Shown: in pieces, positions 24,924 to 38,054 of the stretch
How the letters are laid out: every line of letters starts with the position of its first letter
Position numbering within the stretch: the first letter of the stretch is position 1
Assembly: GCF_048564905.1 (NCBI RefSeq)
Contig: NW_027328741.1
Coordinates: forward strand, 1,054,001 to 1,118,000
Direction: 5' to 3'
DNA from: Vicugna pacos
Taxonomy: Eukaryota; Chordata; Mammalia; Artiodactyla; Camelidae
DNA: 64,000 bases
The notes under the pieces: generated by a model
What the model saw: the letters and a program-made list of their open reading frames with translations, nothing else
Told to the model about the DNA's origin: nothing
The model's database searches: none
Made by a program: the position numbers and the translations under genes

Positions 24924-25549
24924 CTGGGCTTGGTGAATTTTGGTCTGAATGGCTTGGGAAGGCCCCTTGGGACGTGTGGATTCTCACGACCTCTTCCAAG
25001 AACAGGAGCGTTTTGATCATCTCTGCCATCTCTTCTCTTGCACACGTCAGGGACCTTGGACCCGTTCTTGGAGAAGAGAATTGAGGAACTTCCTCAAGTC
25101 CACGTTGGCACTCCGTATGTTTCTGCCAGTATCAGCGAGGTTCAATATGTCTCCTGAATGTCTTTTGAGCCTGGTATCCTCTACAGCTGTCTCCACGCCA
25201 GTATTCTCCATTGTAGCAGAACATCTCTCATCCATGTGTTCGCATCTCTCCTCAATCCGTGCAGCCAGCTTTTCGGCCAGCTTCTCTTCGTGACTCCCCT
25301 AAAGGCGACTTCACCAGGACTGGGCAAGTCTGAAAGTACCTCGGAGCCTCACCAGTAAGCTGATGACAGGCAGATCTTCCACTGTCTGCCCTTTCAGGTT
25401 CTGGAAACTGACCTGTGAACTCAGGTCTTTGGGCAGCAGAAGTATCTCGAACTTACACAGCTTCCCGGACCAAACACCTAAGCCAAGCTCCACAGAGGCC
25501 TGCAGCCCCTCCATCACACTGATCCACCCACAGAACTCGGCCCGGTTAC
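24924..25549 (-). pseudogene. Exon-like block, unit 5
   Basis: Matches the unit 3 version, including the tcgccttt change before the acceptor. Confidence 0.35.
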
Positions 25550-26551
25550 CTAGGATCCAACAGCCACAACAAGCCTCGTGGAACACACCAACATTCCACC
25601 TGGAATCCAACCGGTAACTGCCATCCCCAATGGCTGCTGCATCTTGTCAGTGTTGGGGGAGGGGCTGCATCCGACGAGAGGTTCCTAAAGTCAATGTGGT
25701 TCTGCCCACTAGCGTCCCATGGGCCTTTCTTCTTCCCTCTTTCCTTTTGTTCAGATCTGTATGCACAGTACCAATGGAGAGAAGTGTGTCCCTTTTCAGT
25801 TGAAGGTTTCACACGTCTTTAAACTTTCTAAGAGTTCACAGTACACAGAGACCCAGTAAAGGAGACTTATGTTCCTATAATATCCGTACAACCGGAATAC
25901 ATATGCGTCGCATGATTTCTGCTGAAAAACCCACACTCTCAGGACATGGATCTATTTGTTTCATGGGGGCTGAATTTCCAAGAAATGAAACCAACCCCAA
26001 TGTGCACTTTACTGTCTGACTCTTTTGCTCTTAGTACACTTTGGCAGAGCTATTTGCCTTTGTTAAAGGCTTCTTACAATTCTTCTCTACGTAGCGTAGA
26101 ATATGGCATTCCTTCATCCTGTTGGAAGACATACAAGACTACATCACGGACTAGGAATCTAGTGGATTCCAAATCGGCATTTGGGTGAGGTCACGATATG
26201 CTCTTATGAATCTATATTTACGAATATGAATGCACGCCTCTGATTTCCGAATACAAGTGTGCTGAGTACATGCAAGCCGCAATACTGGGTCGATGCGTGC
26301 TGAATGATCCTTGACATCACCTTGAGTATTTTCTTTTGAATAATCATGTTTCCCATGGTATATGTCAGCCAACCGTACCATTTTGGTGCATGTTTGTTGG
26401 TTTGATTCTTTGTTGGTCTGCTTCTCGCTTGTTTTGCAAACTCGTCAGGACATGCATCTCTCCTTTCGCTTCAAACAGAGAGTCAAATAAGCTGATTCAC
26501 TTAAGAGAGTGCTTCCAATCACCTATGATTTCCTGCTTCCCTCTCCAATCT

Positions 26552-27469
26552 TTAAGGTTTTGATGTCCTCCTTGCCTTCTTCTTGTTTCTTCTTTGCCAC
26601 TCATGCTCTTCTTGCATTTCCAATAATGGTTTTCTTCTTTCCATTTCATCTTGCTGCTTTTCTATTCCCGGGAGTATTCTCAACCTTCCTTTTAGAAGAA
26701 GTTTTGAACTGCTGAATTCTTTTATGATTTGCCGGTCTGTGGATTGCTCTAGCTCTGCCGTTATTAGAAATGGTGGTCATGTGGCATAGGCTACCCTAGG
26801 TGGCAGCATTTGTCCATTCAGGATATGGTCTGTGTCCTGGCACTCCTCCCTGTCCTGCAATATTGCTGCCGAGTTATAAGCTGAAACCCCTCTGGAGGTT
26901 CCCTTGTGACTATGTTGTTTCCTCCAGGTGCATTTTAAATCACTGTGATATTCGTGAACTTTGTTGATTGGAATCATACAGCTGCTTGTAGGTCTATTGG
27001 GATTCCACCTCCTTTGGATGCTGTGTAATTCCTGAATTCGCATAGATGATTTTTTCTTGGATTTCAACAAGTTTCAGTCTGATATTTCTACAGATAAATT
27101 TTCAGACATATTTTATTTCTTTATCTCTTGCTTTTCCATCTGGGACTCTTATGAATTCTAGTCTTTCATGCCCTGTCTTAACCCAGGATACAACAGCAAT
27201 ATTTTCATTGTTTTGCACTTGCTTTCCTATGTCCGAATCTGACCGAGGGATTTCTGTTCCCCTGTCTTCACAGTCATTCACGCGTCCCTCTGCATTATCT
27301 TGTCTGCTAAGGACTGAATTTTAGCCCTGATATTATCACATCCACTGAGTTTTCTGATATCTTTTGGCTCGTCTTTAGACTTTCTCTTCCCCTTTTCTGG
27401 TATTCTGCCTTTTGTGATTCTGAGACCCTTTTGTTCTTCAGTGTTTTCCTGACCTCCATTTTCAACACT
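26552..27469 (-). pseudogene. LINE-1 ORF1 remnant, unit 6
   Basis: Same decayed L1 ORF1, nearly base-for-base the same as in units 5 and 7. Confidence 0.8.
26793..26806 (+). promoter_or_regulatory. CTCF-like core motif, unit 6
   Basis: Identical core, with the catttgtcc flank. Confidence 0.45.
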
Positions 27470-30215
27470 TGGACTGCATAGCGTTATGCAGTCTAGTTGT
27501 TTGAAAGCTTATCTTTTGGGCCTTCAATATCTTTGGAACTGAAAATGGTACTTCCTATTTCTTTTACTGTACTTCTTCATCTCTACTGGTCAGGTAATAT
27601 CAGGTATCTAATGTAGATTTTTAGGGCTATGTTAAGTGAAAATTTTAGACTCTTGTCTCTACGCAATTCCAAGGGATTTCTGTGAGGACAATTTCTCCTA
27701 GACATTGATGCCATATTCTGTTCCTGTGTGTGTTGTCTGGTATATCTCCAATTGCTGGTGTTGCATTTGTTGTGATGAACAACCCATACTATTTCGATTA
27801 GCATAACTTCATTTTGATTACGCTTATCTCACAATTCTGAAAGTGCGCAGGACACGGGCTCTTGTGGAAATGAGGATTCTAAAGGTTCTCAGCTCTGCAT
27901 TCTGCTCTATGTCATTTTGGAGTGTTTCCAAAACAGCAAACTGAGAGTGCGCTTGTGCTTTGTAGTGCCACGGGAATGTCCCAATGAAAGCAGTTCTTCC
28001 CAGACCTTCTCTGTCTACTGAAACACCAGTGGAAGCACATCCATGGATGTCACAAATCAGGGCCTGCTGGAATGATCCCGCAGACCGACCTTGGTGTCCT
28101 CGCTGCCATACCGTGCCGGTGCCATCCAAAATGTAGCATCCGATTTTGGGAGATAGTGCTGAAGGAAATGCTTCCTCTTCTCACGCTGTGGACTTGGACC
28201 ACTCTACCTTGTCCTATCATCCTTGTGGCACGGGTGCACGAAGGCCACCACAGAGCTGTTGCGCATCCTGTGCCTCAAACCAAACCATAATCCCAGCCCA
28301 GGTTATGAATGTAGCAGATCCTAAGGCTATTCATTCTGATTTCAAACCCAAGGCCCCCTGGATCCCTCAGACCAGATGCACGATAGCTCTGATTCAGCCC
28401 CACACGTGCTCTATTGGCAAAATGCCCAATTGGTCCATGGTCCTGCAGATGCACTGGGTGTGGCCATGAGACAGATCGTTAATCTCAACCGCGCGACCAG
28501 TGTGGTTGATTTATCATTGGTACACTGTTCGGTTTGCTCTCTTGATTAGACCCACCACATCCCACAATGCACTCCAGATCCCTGAGACTCAGCGTATGCC
28601 ATCAACCGTAGCCCTATATCTCACTTACCGATGCTCCTGCTAACTGTAATTTGGCATCACGGATCTTGGTCTCAGAATCAACTGTGGGGCTATTTGGCGC
28701 TGGTTTCTTTGAGTTCTGTCAACCAAGCATCTGCTGTGCACTCTTGTAAATCTCAGCACATCACCTTCAATCTCATGCCTCCTGTCCGCTTGAGAGGGTG
28801 CGTCCAAGTTAAACAGGGTTTCACCCTTGTTGGTCAGACCCTGCACTGGTTTCCATTCCCTGCTTTGCCTTCTCCTGCTTCCAGGTGTCCTGAGGCCTCA
28901 TCCTGTCTTTGGAAGTAACAGACCTCTCTTCGGCAAGTGTCCTGTGCCAAAGGCTGGGTGAGTGGGGTTTTACATTTCTCTGTACAAGGGAGCGCGTGAG
29001 TGCAGGTTGCACTTCTTCTCTGCCAACTGGGCATCGATGAATCAACACTATCCAGATACATTTCACAGAAATGTGATATTTGCTTAGCTCTTGGTTTCTA
29101 TACAGCCGTGGTGGGAGGGGTTGTCCAAAGAAACCTGTTTTGACATTGTGTTGATATCTCATTTGCAGTCTTTAAGAATTTTAACAGAATTCATTTCCAT
29201 GTTTTGGGAGTTATACGAAAATGAAGTTATTTTTTGAAACACACTAAATCGACCTAGAAGCCAGACTTGTCAATTTTGGTAACATTGTGTCAGCTCTACG
29301 GAAAACCTAGACAGATAGAATGCAAACTAGCAGTCCAAACTTTTAAAGGGGTCATGTCAGCTCTTTACGGTTGAAGCCTCCGAGACCAACAGGAACCATG
29401 AAATAACTATTGGAAACATGAAATAACACCCAACCTTGGATACACTTGGGCATGTGGTGCCCTTTAGTCCTATTTGTCACCTACTGGCCAATGTTGGCAT
29501 TTCAAGGGGTAACATCCCTCTCTAGGAAAATACAAGAGGAAACAAACCAAATATATACATTTAGGTTTGAATCCAAAAGCACCTAGAGGCATTATAGCTA
29601 GGAGAACCCTGCTGCAGTTATGCTTGTCTATGGAGAACCAGGTGTTCTTCTATCAGTGATGAGAACAGTTAATCTTCCGATCATGTTGGGTAAAGCCATT
29701 TAACGCAACCAAGTCTGCACCCACATGATATAGTGCCCCCGGGGGCTTGACTCAAGTGAAAGACGATCCACATAAGCTGTGTCTTTAATGTCATTGGCGA
29801 CTTTTACAGTACACTTCACTTTCTGACTTGTACTATTTACCTATACTGTCTTGAAAAACTGAGGCCTAATACAGATTCAAGTTCAGTCAAAGATTCCCCT
29901 CACTTACCACACTCCCTTCACCCCAGGGAAGACATAAACACAACATTGGCTGAATCTAGCGGAAGGCCATCGTTTCTAGGTGTGAGCTAAGTATTCAATT
30001 CCTATCTATTTCAGCCGAGACTATTTGACCTTTAAGGAGTTCACTGTTGTTCACAGAGTGTGAAGCTGGAGGAACTCTGATTCTAGGAGGGACTTGCCCT
30101 TCTCCTAATGGCTTCATTGCCGCTCAGGTACTGAACCTTCAAAATGGATGCGTGAGTGGAGGGGAGGGAAGGGCAAGTGCTTGCTAGCTAGGCCCAAACC
30201 TGGGAAAAGGCTTAC

Positions 30216-30841
30216 CTGGGCTTGGTGAATTTTGGTCTGAATGTCTTGGGAAGGCCCCTTGGGACGTGTGGATTCTCACGACCTCTTCCAAGAACAGGAG
30301 CGTTTTGATCATCTCTGCCATCTCTTCTCTTGCACACGTCAGGGACCTTGGACCCGTTCTTGGAGAAGAGAATTGAGGAACTTCCTCAAGTCCACGTTGG
30401 CACTCCGTATGTTTCTGCCAGTATCAGCGAGGTTCAATATGTCTCCTGAATGTCTTTTGAGCCTGGTATCCTCTACAGCTGTCTCCACGCCAGTATTCTC
30501 CATTGTAGCAGAACATCTCTCATCCATGTGTTCGCATCTCTCCTCAATCCGTGCAGCCAGCTTTTCGGCCAGCTTCTCTTCGTGACTCCCCTAAAGGCGA
30601 CTTCACCAGGACTGGGCAAGTCTGAAAGTACCTCGGAGCCTCACCAGTAAGCTGATGACAGGCAGATCTTCCACTGTCTGCCCTTTCAGGTTCTGGAAAC
30701 TGACCTGTGAACTCAGGTCTTTGGGCAGCAGAAGTATCTCGAACTTACACAGCTTCCCGGACCAAACACCTAAGCCAAGCTCCACAGAGGCCTGCAGCCC
30801 CTCCATCACACTGATCCACCCACAGAACTCGGCCCGGTTAC
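30216..30841 (-). pseudogene. Exon-like block, unit 6
   Basis: Matches units 3 and 5, with one private change (aatgtcttggg near 30240). Confidence 0.35.
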
Positions 30842-31843
30842 CTAGGATCCAACAGCCACAACAAGCCTCGTGGAACACACCAACATTCCACCTGGAATCC
30901 AACCGGTAACTGCCATCCCCAATGGCTGCTGCATCTTGTCAGTGTTGGGGGAGGGGCTGCATCCGACGAGAGGTTCCTAAAGTCAATGTGGTTCTGCCCA
31001 CTAGCGTCCCATGGGCCTTTCTTCTTCCCTCTTTCCTTTTGTTCAGATCTGTATGCACAGTACCAATGGAGAGAAGTGTGTCCCTTTTCAGTTGAAGGTT
31101 TCACACGTCTTTAAACTTTCTAAGAGTTCACAGTACACAGAGACCCAGTAAAGGAGACTTATGTTCCTATAATATCCGTACAACCGGAATACATATGCGT
31201 CGCATGATTTCTGCTGAAAAACCCACACTCTCAGGACATGGATCTATTTGTTTCATGGGGGCTGAATTTCCAAGAAATGAAACCAACCCCAATGTGCACT
31301 TTACTGTCTGACTCTTTTGCTCTTAGTACACTTTGGCAGAGCTATTTGCCTTTGTTAAAGGCTTCTTACAATTCTTCTCTACGTAGCGTAGAATATGGCA
31401 TTCCTTCATCCTGTTGGAAGACATACAAGACTACATCACGGACTAGGAATCTAGTGGATTCCAAATCGGCATTTGGGTGAGGTCACGATATGCTCTTATG
31501 AATCTATATTTACGAATATGAATGCACGCCTCTGATTTCCGAATACAAGTGTGCTGAGTACATGCAAGCCGCAATACTGGGTCGATGCGTGCTGAATGAT
31601 CCTTGACATCACCTTGAGTATTTTCTTTTGAATAATCATGTTTCCCATGGTATATGTCAGCCAACCGTACCATTTTGGTGCATGTTTGTTGGTTTGATTC
31701 TTTGTTGGTCTGCTTCTCGCTTGTTTTGCAAACTCGTCAGGACATGCATCTCTCCTTTCGCTTCAAACAGAGAGTCAAATAAGCTGATTCACTTAAGAGA
31801 GTGCTTCCAATCACCTATGATTTCCTGCTTCCCTCTCCAATCT

Positions 31844-32761
31844 TTAAGGTTTTGATGTCCTCCTTGCCTTCTTCTTGTTTCTTCTTTGCCACTCATGCTC
31901 TTCTTGCATTTCCAATAATGGTTTTCTTCTTTCCATTTCATCTTGCTGCTTTTCTATTCCCGGGAGTATTCTCAACCTTCCTTTTAGAAGAAGTTTTGAA
32001 CTGCTGAATTCTTTTATGATTTGCCGGTCTGTGGATTGCTCTAGCTCTGCCGTTATTAGAAATGGTGGTCATGTGGCATAGGCTACCCTAGGTGGCAGCA
32101 TTTGTCCATTCAGGATATGGTCTGTGTCCTGGCACTCCTCCCTGTCCTGCAATATTGCTGCCGAGTTATAAGCTGAAACCCCTCTGGAGGTTCCCTTGTG
32201 ACTATGTTGTTTCCTCCAGGTGCATTTTAAATCACTGTGATATTCGTGAACTTTGTTGATTGGAATCATACAGCTGCTTGTAGGTCTATTGGGATTCCAC
32301 CTCCTTTGGATGCTGTGTAATTCCTGAATTCGCATAGATGATTTTTTCTTGGATTTCAACAAGTTTCAGTCTGATATTTCTACAGATAAATTTTCAGACA
32401 TATTTTATTTCTTTATCTCTTGCTTTTCCATCTGGGACTCTTATGAATTCTAGTCTTTCATGCCCTGTCTTAACCCAGGATACAACAGCAATATTTTCAT
32501 TGTTTTGCACTTGCTTTCCTATGTCCGAATCTGACCGAGGGATTTCTGTTCCCCTGTCTTCACAGTCATTCACGCGTCCCTCTGCATTATCTTGTCTGCT
32601 AAGGACTGAATTTTAGCCCTGATATTATCACATCCACTGAGTTTTCTGATATCTTTTGGCTCGTCTTTAGACTTTCTCTTCCCCTTTTCTGGTATTCTGC
32701 CTTTTGTGATTCTGAGACCCTTTTGTTCTTCAGTGTTTCCCTGACCTCCATTTTCAACACT
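31844..32761 (-). pseudogene. LINE-1 ORF1 remnant, unit 7
   Basis: Same decayed L1 ORF1 of the unit 5/6 type, with one private change (gtgtttccctgacc near 32736). Confidence 0.8.
32085..32098 (+). promoter_or_regulatory. CTCF-like core motif, unit 7
   Basis: Identical core, with the catttgtcc flank. Confidence 0.45.
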
Positions 32762-35507
32762 TGGACTGCATAGCGTTTTGCAGTCTAGTTGTTTGAAAGC
32801 TTATCTTTTGGGCCTTCAATATCTTTGGAACTGAAAATGGTACTTCCTATTTCTTTTACTGTACTTCTTCATCTCTACTGGTCAGGTAATATCAGGTATC
32901 TAATGTAGATTTTTAGGGCTATGTTAAGTGAAAATTTTAGACTCTTGTCTCTACGCAATTCCAAGGGATTTCTGTGAGGACAATTTCTCCTAGACATTGA
33001 TGCCATATTCTGTTCCTGTGTGTGTTGTCTGGTATATCTCCAATTGCTGGTGTTGCATTTGTTGTGATGAACAACCCATACTATTTCGATTAGCATAACT
33101 TCATTTTGATTACGCTTATCTCACAATTCTGAAAGTGCGCAGGACACGGCCTCTTGTGGAAATGAGGATTCTAAAGGTTCTCAGCTCTGCATTCTGCTCT
33201 ATGTCATTTTGGAGTGTTTCCAAAACAGCAAACTGAGAGTGCGCTTGTGCTTTGTAGTGCCACGGGAATGTCCCAATGAAAGCAGTTCTTCCCAGAGCTT
33301 CTCTGTCTACTGAAACACCAGTGGAAGCACATCCATGGATGTCACAAATCAGGGCCTGCTGGAATGATCCCGCAGACCGACCTTGGTGTCCTCGCTGCCG
33401 TACCATGCCGGTGCCATCCAAAATGTAGCATCCGATTTTGGGAGATAGTGCTGAAGGAAATGCTTCCTCTTCTCACGCTGTGGACTTGGACCACTCTACC
33501 TTGTCCTATCATCCTTGTGGCACGGGTGCACGAAGGCCACCACAGAGCTGTTGCGCATCCTGTGCCTCAAGCCAAACCATAATCCCAGCCCAGGTTATGA
33601 ATGTAGCAGATCCTAAGGCTTTTCATTCTGATTTCAAACCCTAGGCCCCCTGGATCCCTCAGACCAGATGCACGATAGCTCTGATTCAGCCCCAAACGTG
33701 CTCTATTGGCAAAATGCCCAATTGGTTCCTGGTCCTGCAGATGCACTGGGTGAGGCCATGGGACATATCGGTAATCTCAACCGCACGACCAGTGTGGTTG
33801 ATTTATCATTGGTACACTGTTCGGTTTGCTCTCTTGATTAGACCCACCACATCGCACAACGCACTCCAGATCCCTGAGACTCAGCGTATGCCATCAACCG
33901 TAGCCCTATACCTCACTTACCGATGCCCCTGCTAACTGTAATTTGGCATCACGGATCTTGGTCTCAGAATCAACTGTGGGGATATTTTGCGCTGGTTTCT
34001 TTGAGTTCTTTCAGCCAAGCATCTGCTGTGCACTCTTGTAAATCTCAGCACATCACCTTCAATCTCATGCCTCCTGTCCGCTTGAGAGGGTGCGTCCAAG
34101 TTAAACAGGGTTTCACCCTTGTTGGTCAGACCCTGCACTGGTTTCCATTCCCTGCTTTGCCTTCTCCTGCTTCCAGGTGTCCTGAGGCCTCATCCTGTCT
34201 TTGGAAGTAACAGACCTCTCTTCGGCAAGTGTCCTGTGCCAAAGGCTGGGTGAGTGGAGTTTTACATTTCTCTGTACAAGGGAGCGCGTGAGTGCAGGTT
34301 GCACTTCTTCTCTGCCAACTGGGCATCGATGAATCAACACTATCCAGATACATTTCACAGAAATGTGATATTTGCTTAGCTCTTGGTTTCTATACAGCCG
34401 TGGTGGGAGGGGTTGTCCAAAGAAACCTATTTTGACATTGTGTTGATATCTCATTTGCAGTCTTTAAAAATTTTAACAGAATTCATTTCCATGTTTTGGG
34501 AGTTATACGAAAATGAAGTTATTTTTTGAAACACACTAAATCGACCTAGAAGCCAGACTTGTCAATTTTGGTAACATTGTGTCAGCTCTACGGAAAACCT
34601 AGACAGATAGAATGCAAACTAGCAGTCCAAACTGTTAAAGGGGTCATGTCACCTCTTTACGGTTGAAGCCTCCGAGACCAACAGGAACCATGAAATAACT
34701 ATTGGAAACATGAAATAACCCCCAACCTTGGATACACTTGGGCATGTGGTGCCCTTTAGTCCTATTTGTCACCTACTGGCCAATGTTGGCATTTCAAGGG
34801 GTAACATCCCTCTCTAGGAAAATACAAGAGGAAACAAACCAAATATATACATTTAGGTTTGAATCCAAAAGCACCTAGAGGCATTATAGCTAGGAGAACC
34901 CTGCTGCAGTTATGCTTGTCTATGGAGAACCAGGTGTTCTTCTATCAGTGAAGAGAACAGTTTATCTTCCTATCATGTTGGGTAAAGCCATTTAACGCAA
35001 CCAAGTCTGCACCCACATGATATAGTGCCCCCGGGGGCTTGACTCAAGTGAAAGACGATCCACATAAGCTGTGTCTTTAATGTCATTGGCGACTTTTACA
35101 GTACACTTCACTTTCTGACTTGTACCATTTACCTATACTGTCTTGAAAAACTGAGGCCTAATACAGATTCAAGTTCAGTCAAAGATTCCCCTCACTTACC
35201 ACACTCCCTTCACCCCAGGGAAGACATAAACACAAAATCTGCTGAATCTAGCGGAAGGCCATCGTTTCTAGGTGTGAGCTAAGTATTCAATTCCTATCTA
35301 TTTCAGCCGAGACTATTTGACCTTTAAGGAGTTCACTGTTGTTCACAGAGTGTGAAGCTGGAGGAACTCTGATTCTAGGAGGGTCTTGCCCTTCTCCTAA
35401 TGGCTTCATTGCCGCTCAGGTACTGAACCTTCAAAATGGATGCGTGAGTGGAGGGGAGGGAAGGGCAAGTGCTTTCTAGCTAGGCCCAAACCTGGGAAAA
35501 GGCTTAC

Positions 35508-36133
35508 CTGGGCTTGGTGAATTTTGGTCTGAATGGCTTGGGAAGGCCCCTTGGGACGTGTGGATTCTCACGACCTCTTCCAAGAACAGGAGCGTTTTGA
35601 TCATCTCTGCCATCTCTTCTCTTGCACACGTCAGGGACCTTGGACCCGTTCTTGGAGAAGAGAATTGAGGAACTTCCTCAAGTCCACGTTGGCACTCCGT
35701 ATGTTTCTGCCAGTATCAGCGAGGTTCAATATGTCTCCTGAATGTCTTTTGAGCCTGGTATCCTCTACAGCTGTCTCCACGCCAGTATTCTCCATTGTAG
35801 CAGAACATCTCTCATCCATGTGTTCGCATCTCTCCTCAATCCGTGCAGCCAGCTTTTCGGCCAGCTTCTCTTCGTGACTCCCCTAAAGTCGACTTCACCA
35901 GGACTGGGCAAGTCTGAAAGTACCTCGGAGCCTCACCAGTAAGCTGATGACAGGCAGATCTTCCACTGTCTGCCCTTTCAGGTTCTGGAAACTGACCTGT
36001 GAACTCAGGTCTTTGGGCAGCAGAAGTATCTCGAACTTACACAGCTTCCCGGACCAAACAGCTAAGCCAAGCTCCACAGAGGCCTGCAGCCCCTCCATCA
36101 CACTGATCCACCCACAGAACTCGGCCCGGTTAC
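35508..36133 (-). pseudogene. Exon-like block, unit 7
   Basis: Same borders; private change giving GLAVWSG for GLGVWSG in the first candidate exon. Confidence 0.35.
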
Positions 36134-37135
36134 CTAGGATCCAACAGCCACAACAAGCCTCGTGGAACACACCAACATTCCACCTGGAATCCAACCGGTA
36201 ACTGCCATCCCCAATGGCTGCTGCATCTTGTCAGTGTTGGGGGAGGGGCTGCATCCGACGAGAGGTTCCTAAAGTCAATGTGGTTCTGCCCACTAGCGTC
36301 CCATGGGCCTTTCTTCTTCCCTCTTTCCTTTTGTTCAGATCTGTATGCACAGTACCAATGGAGAGAAGTGTGTCCCTTTTCAGTTGAAGGTTTCACACGT
36401 CTTTAAACTTTCTAAGAGTTCACAGTACACAGAGACCCATTAAAGGAGACTTATGTTCCTATAATATCCGTACAACCGGAATACATATGCGTCGCATGAT
36501 TTCTGCTGAAAAACCCACACTCTCAGGACATGGGTCTATTTGTTTCATGGGGGATGAATTTCCAAGAAATGAAACCAACCCCAATGTGCACTTTACTGTC
36601 TGACTCTTTTGCTCTTAGTACACTTTGGCAGAGCTACTTGCCTTTGTTATAGGCTTCTTACAATTCTTCTCTACGTAGCGTAGAATATGGCATTCCTTCA
36701 TCCTGTTGGAAGACATACAAGACTACATCACGGACTAGGAATCTAGTGGATTCCAAATCGGCATTTGGGTGAGGTCACGATATGCTCTTATGAATCTATA
36801 TTTACGAATATGAATGCACGCCTCTGATTTCCGAATACAAGTGTGCTGAGTACATGCAAGCCGCAATACTGGGTCGATGCGTGCTGAATGATCCTTGACA
36901 TCACCTTGAGTATTTTCTTTTGAATAATCATGTTTCCCATGGTATATGTCAGCCAACCGTACCATTTTGGTGCATGTTTGTTGGTTTGATTCTTTGTTGG
37001 TCTGCTTCTCGCTTGTTTTGCAAACTCGTCAGGACATGCATCTCTCCTTTCGCTTCAAACAGAGAGTCAAATAAGCTGATTCACTTAAGAGAGTGCTTCC
37101 AATCACCTATGATTTCCTGCTTCCCTCTCCAATCT

Positions 37136-38054
37136 TTAAGGTTTTGATGTCCTCCTTGCCTTCTTCTTGTTTCTTCTTTGCCACTCATGCTCTTCTTGCA
37201 TTTCCAATAATGGTTTTCTTCTTTCCATTTCATCTTGCTGCTTTTCTATTCCAGGGAGTATTCTCAACCTTCCTTTTAGAAGAAGTTTTGAACTGCTGAA
37301 TTCTTTTATGATTTGCCGGTCTGTGGATTGCTCTAGCTCTACCGTTATTAGAAATGGTGGTCATGTGGCATAGGCTACCCTAGGTGGCAGCATTTGGCCA
37401 TTCAGGATATGGTCTGTGTCCTGGCACTCCTCCCTGTCCTGCAATATTGCTGCCGAGTTATAAGCTGAAACCCCTCTGGAGGTTTCCATTGTGACTATGT
37501 TGTTTCCTCCAGGTGCATTTTAAATCACTGTGATATTCGTGAACTTTGTTGATTGGAATCATACAGCTGCTTGTAGGTCTATTGGGATTCCACCTCCTTT
37601 GGATGCTGTGTAATTCCTGAATTCGCATAGATGATTTTTTCTTGGCTTTCAACAAGTTTCAGTCTGATATTTCTACAGATAAATTTTCAGACATATTTTA
37701 TTTCTTTATCTCTTGCTTTTCCATCTGGGACTCTTATGAATTCTAGTCTTTCATGCCCTGTCTTAACCCAGGATACAACAGCAATATTTTCATTGTTTTG
37801 CACTTGCTTTCCTATGTCCGAATCTGACCGAGGGATTTCTGTTCCCCTGTCTTCACAGTCATTCACGCGTCCCTCTGCATTATCTAGTCTGCTAAGGACT
37901 GAATTTTAGCCCTGATATTATCACATCCACTGAGTTTTCTGATATCTTTTGGCTCGTCTTTAGACTTTCTCTTCCCCTTTTCTGGTATTCTGCCTTTTGT
38001 GATTCTGAGACCCTTTTGTTCTTCAGTGTTTTCCTGACCTCCATTTTCAACACT
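37136..38054 (-). pseudogene. LINE-1 ORF1 remnant, unit 8
   Basis: Same decayed L1 ORF1. A one-base insertion near 37484 shifts the C-terminal domain frame in this unit only. Confidence 0.8.
37377..37390 (+). promoter_or_regulatory. CTCF-like core motif, unit 8
   Basis: Identical core, with the catttggcc flank. Confidence 0.45.

Larger units (their letters stand above)
21168..26459 (+). repeat. Array unit 5 (5292 bp), near twin of unit 6
   Basis: By eye I find about five single-base differences from unit 6 over the whole length: gtttttcagtg near 22141, acacaattcc near 22370, actgaaagtgcgc near 22650, and the unit 6 changes gcgttatgcag near 27481 and aatgtcttggg near 30240. It carries tgtccattcagg near 21520 and cattatcttgtctg near 22001, shared only with units 6 and 7. 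Confidence 0.97.
26460..31751 (+). repeat. Array unit 6 (5292 bp), near twin of unit 5
   Basis: Almost identical to unit 5 throughout, including the rare catgagacagatcgtt near 28465, ggctatttggcgctgg near 28688 and gtcaaccaagc near 28718. It is the likely product of the most recent exchange in the window. Confidence 0.97.
31752..37043 (+). repeat. Array unit 7 (5292 bp), mosaic
   Basis: Left part is of the unit 5/6 type (cccgggagtatt near 31959, cattatcttgtctg near 32585). By about 33145, where it reads cacggcctcttg and not the cacgggctcttg of units 5 and 6, it has switched to the type of units 4 and 8. A three-change patch near 34950-34973 is shared with unit 10. Confidence 0.97.
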
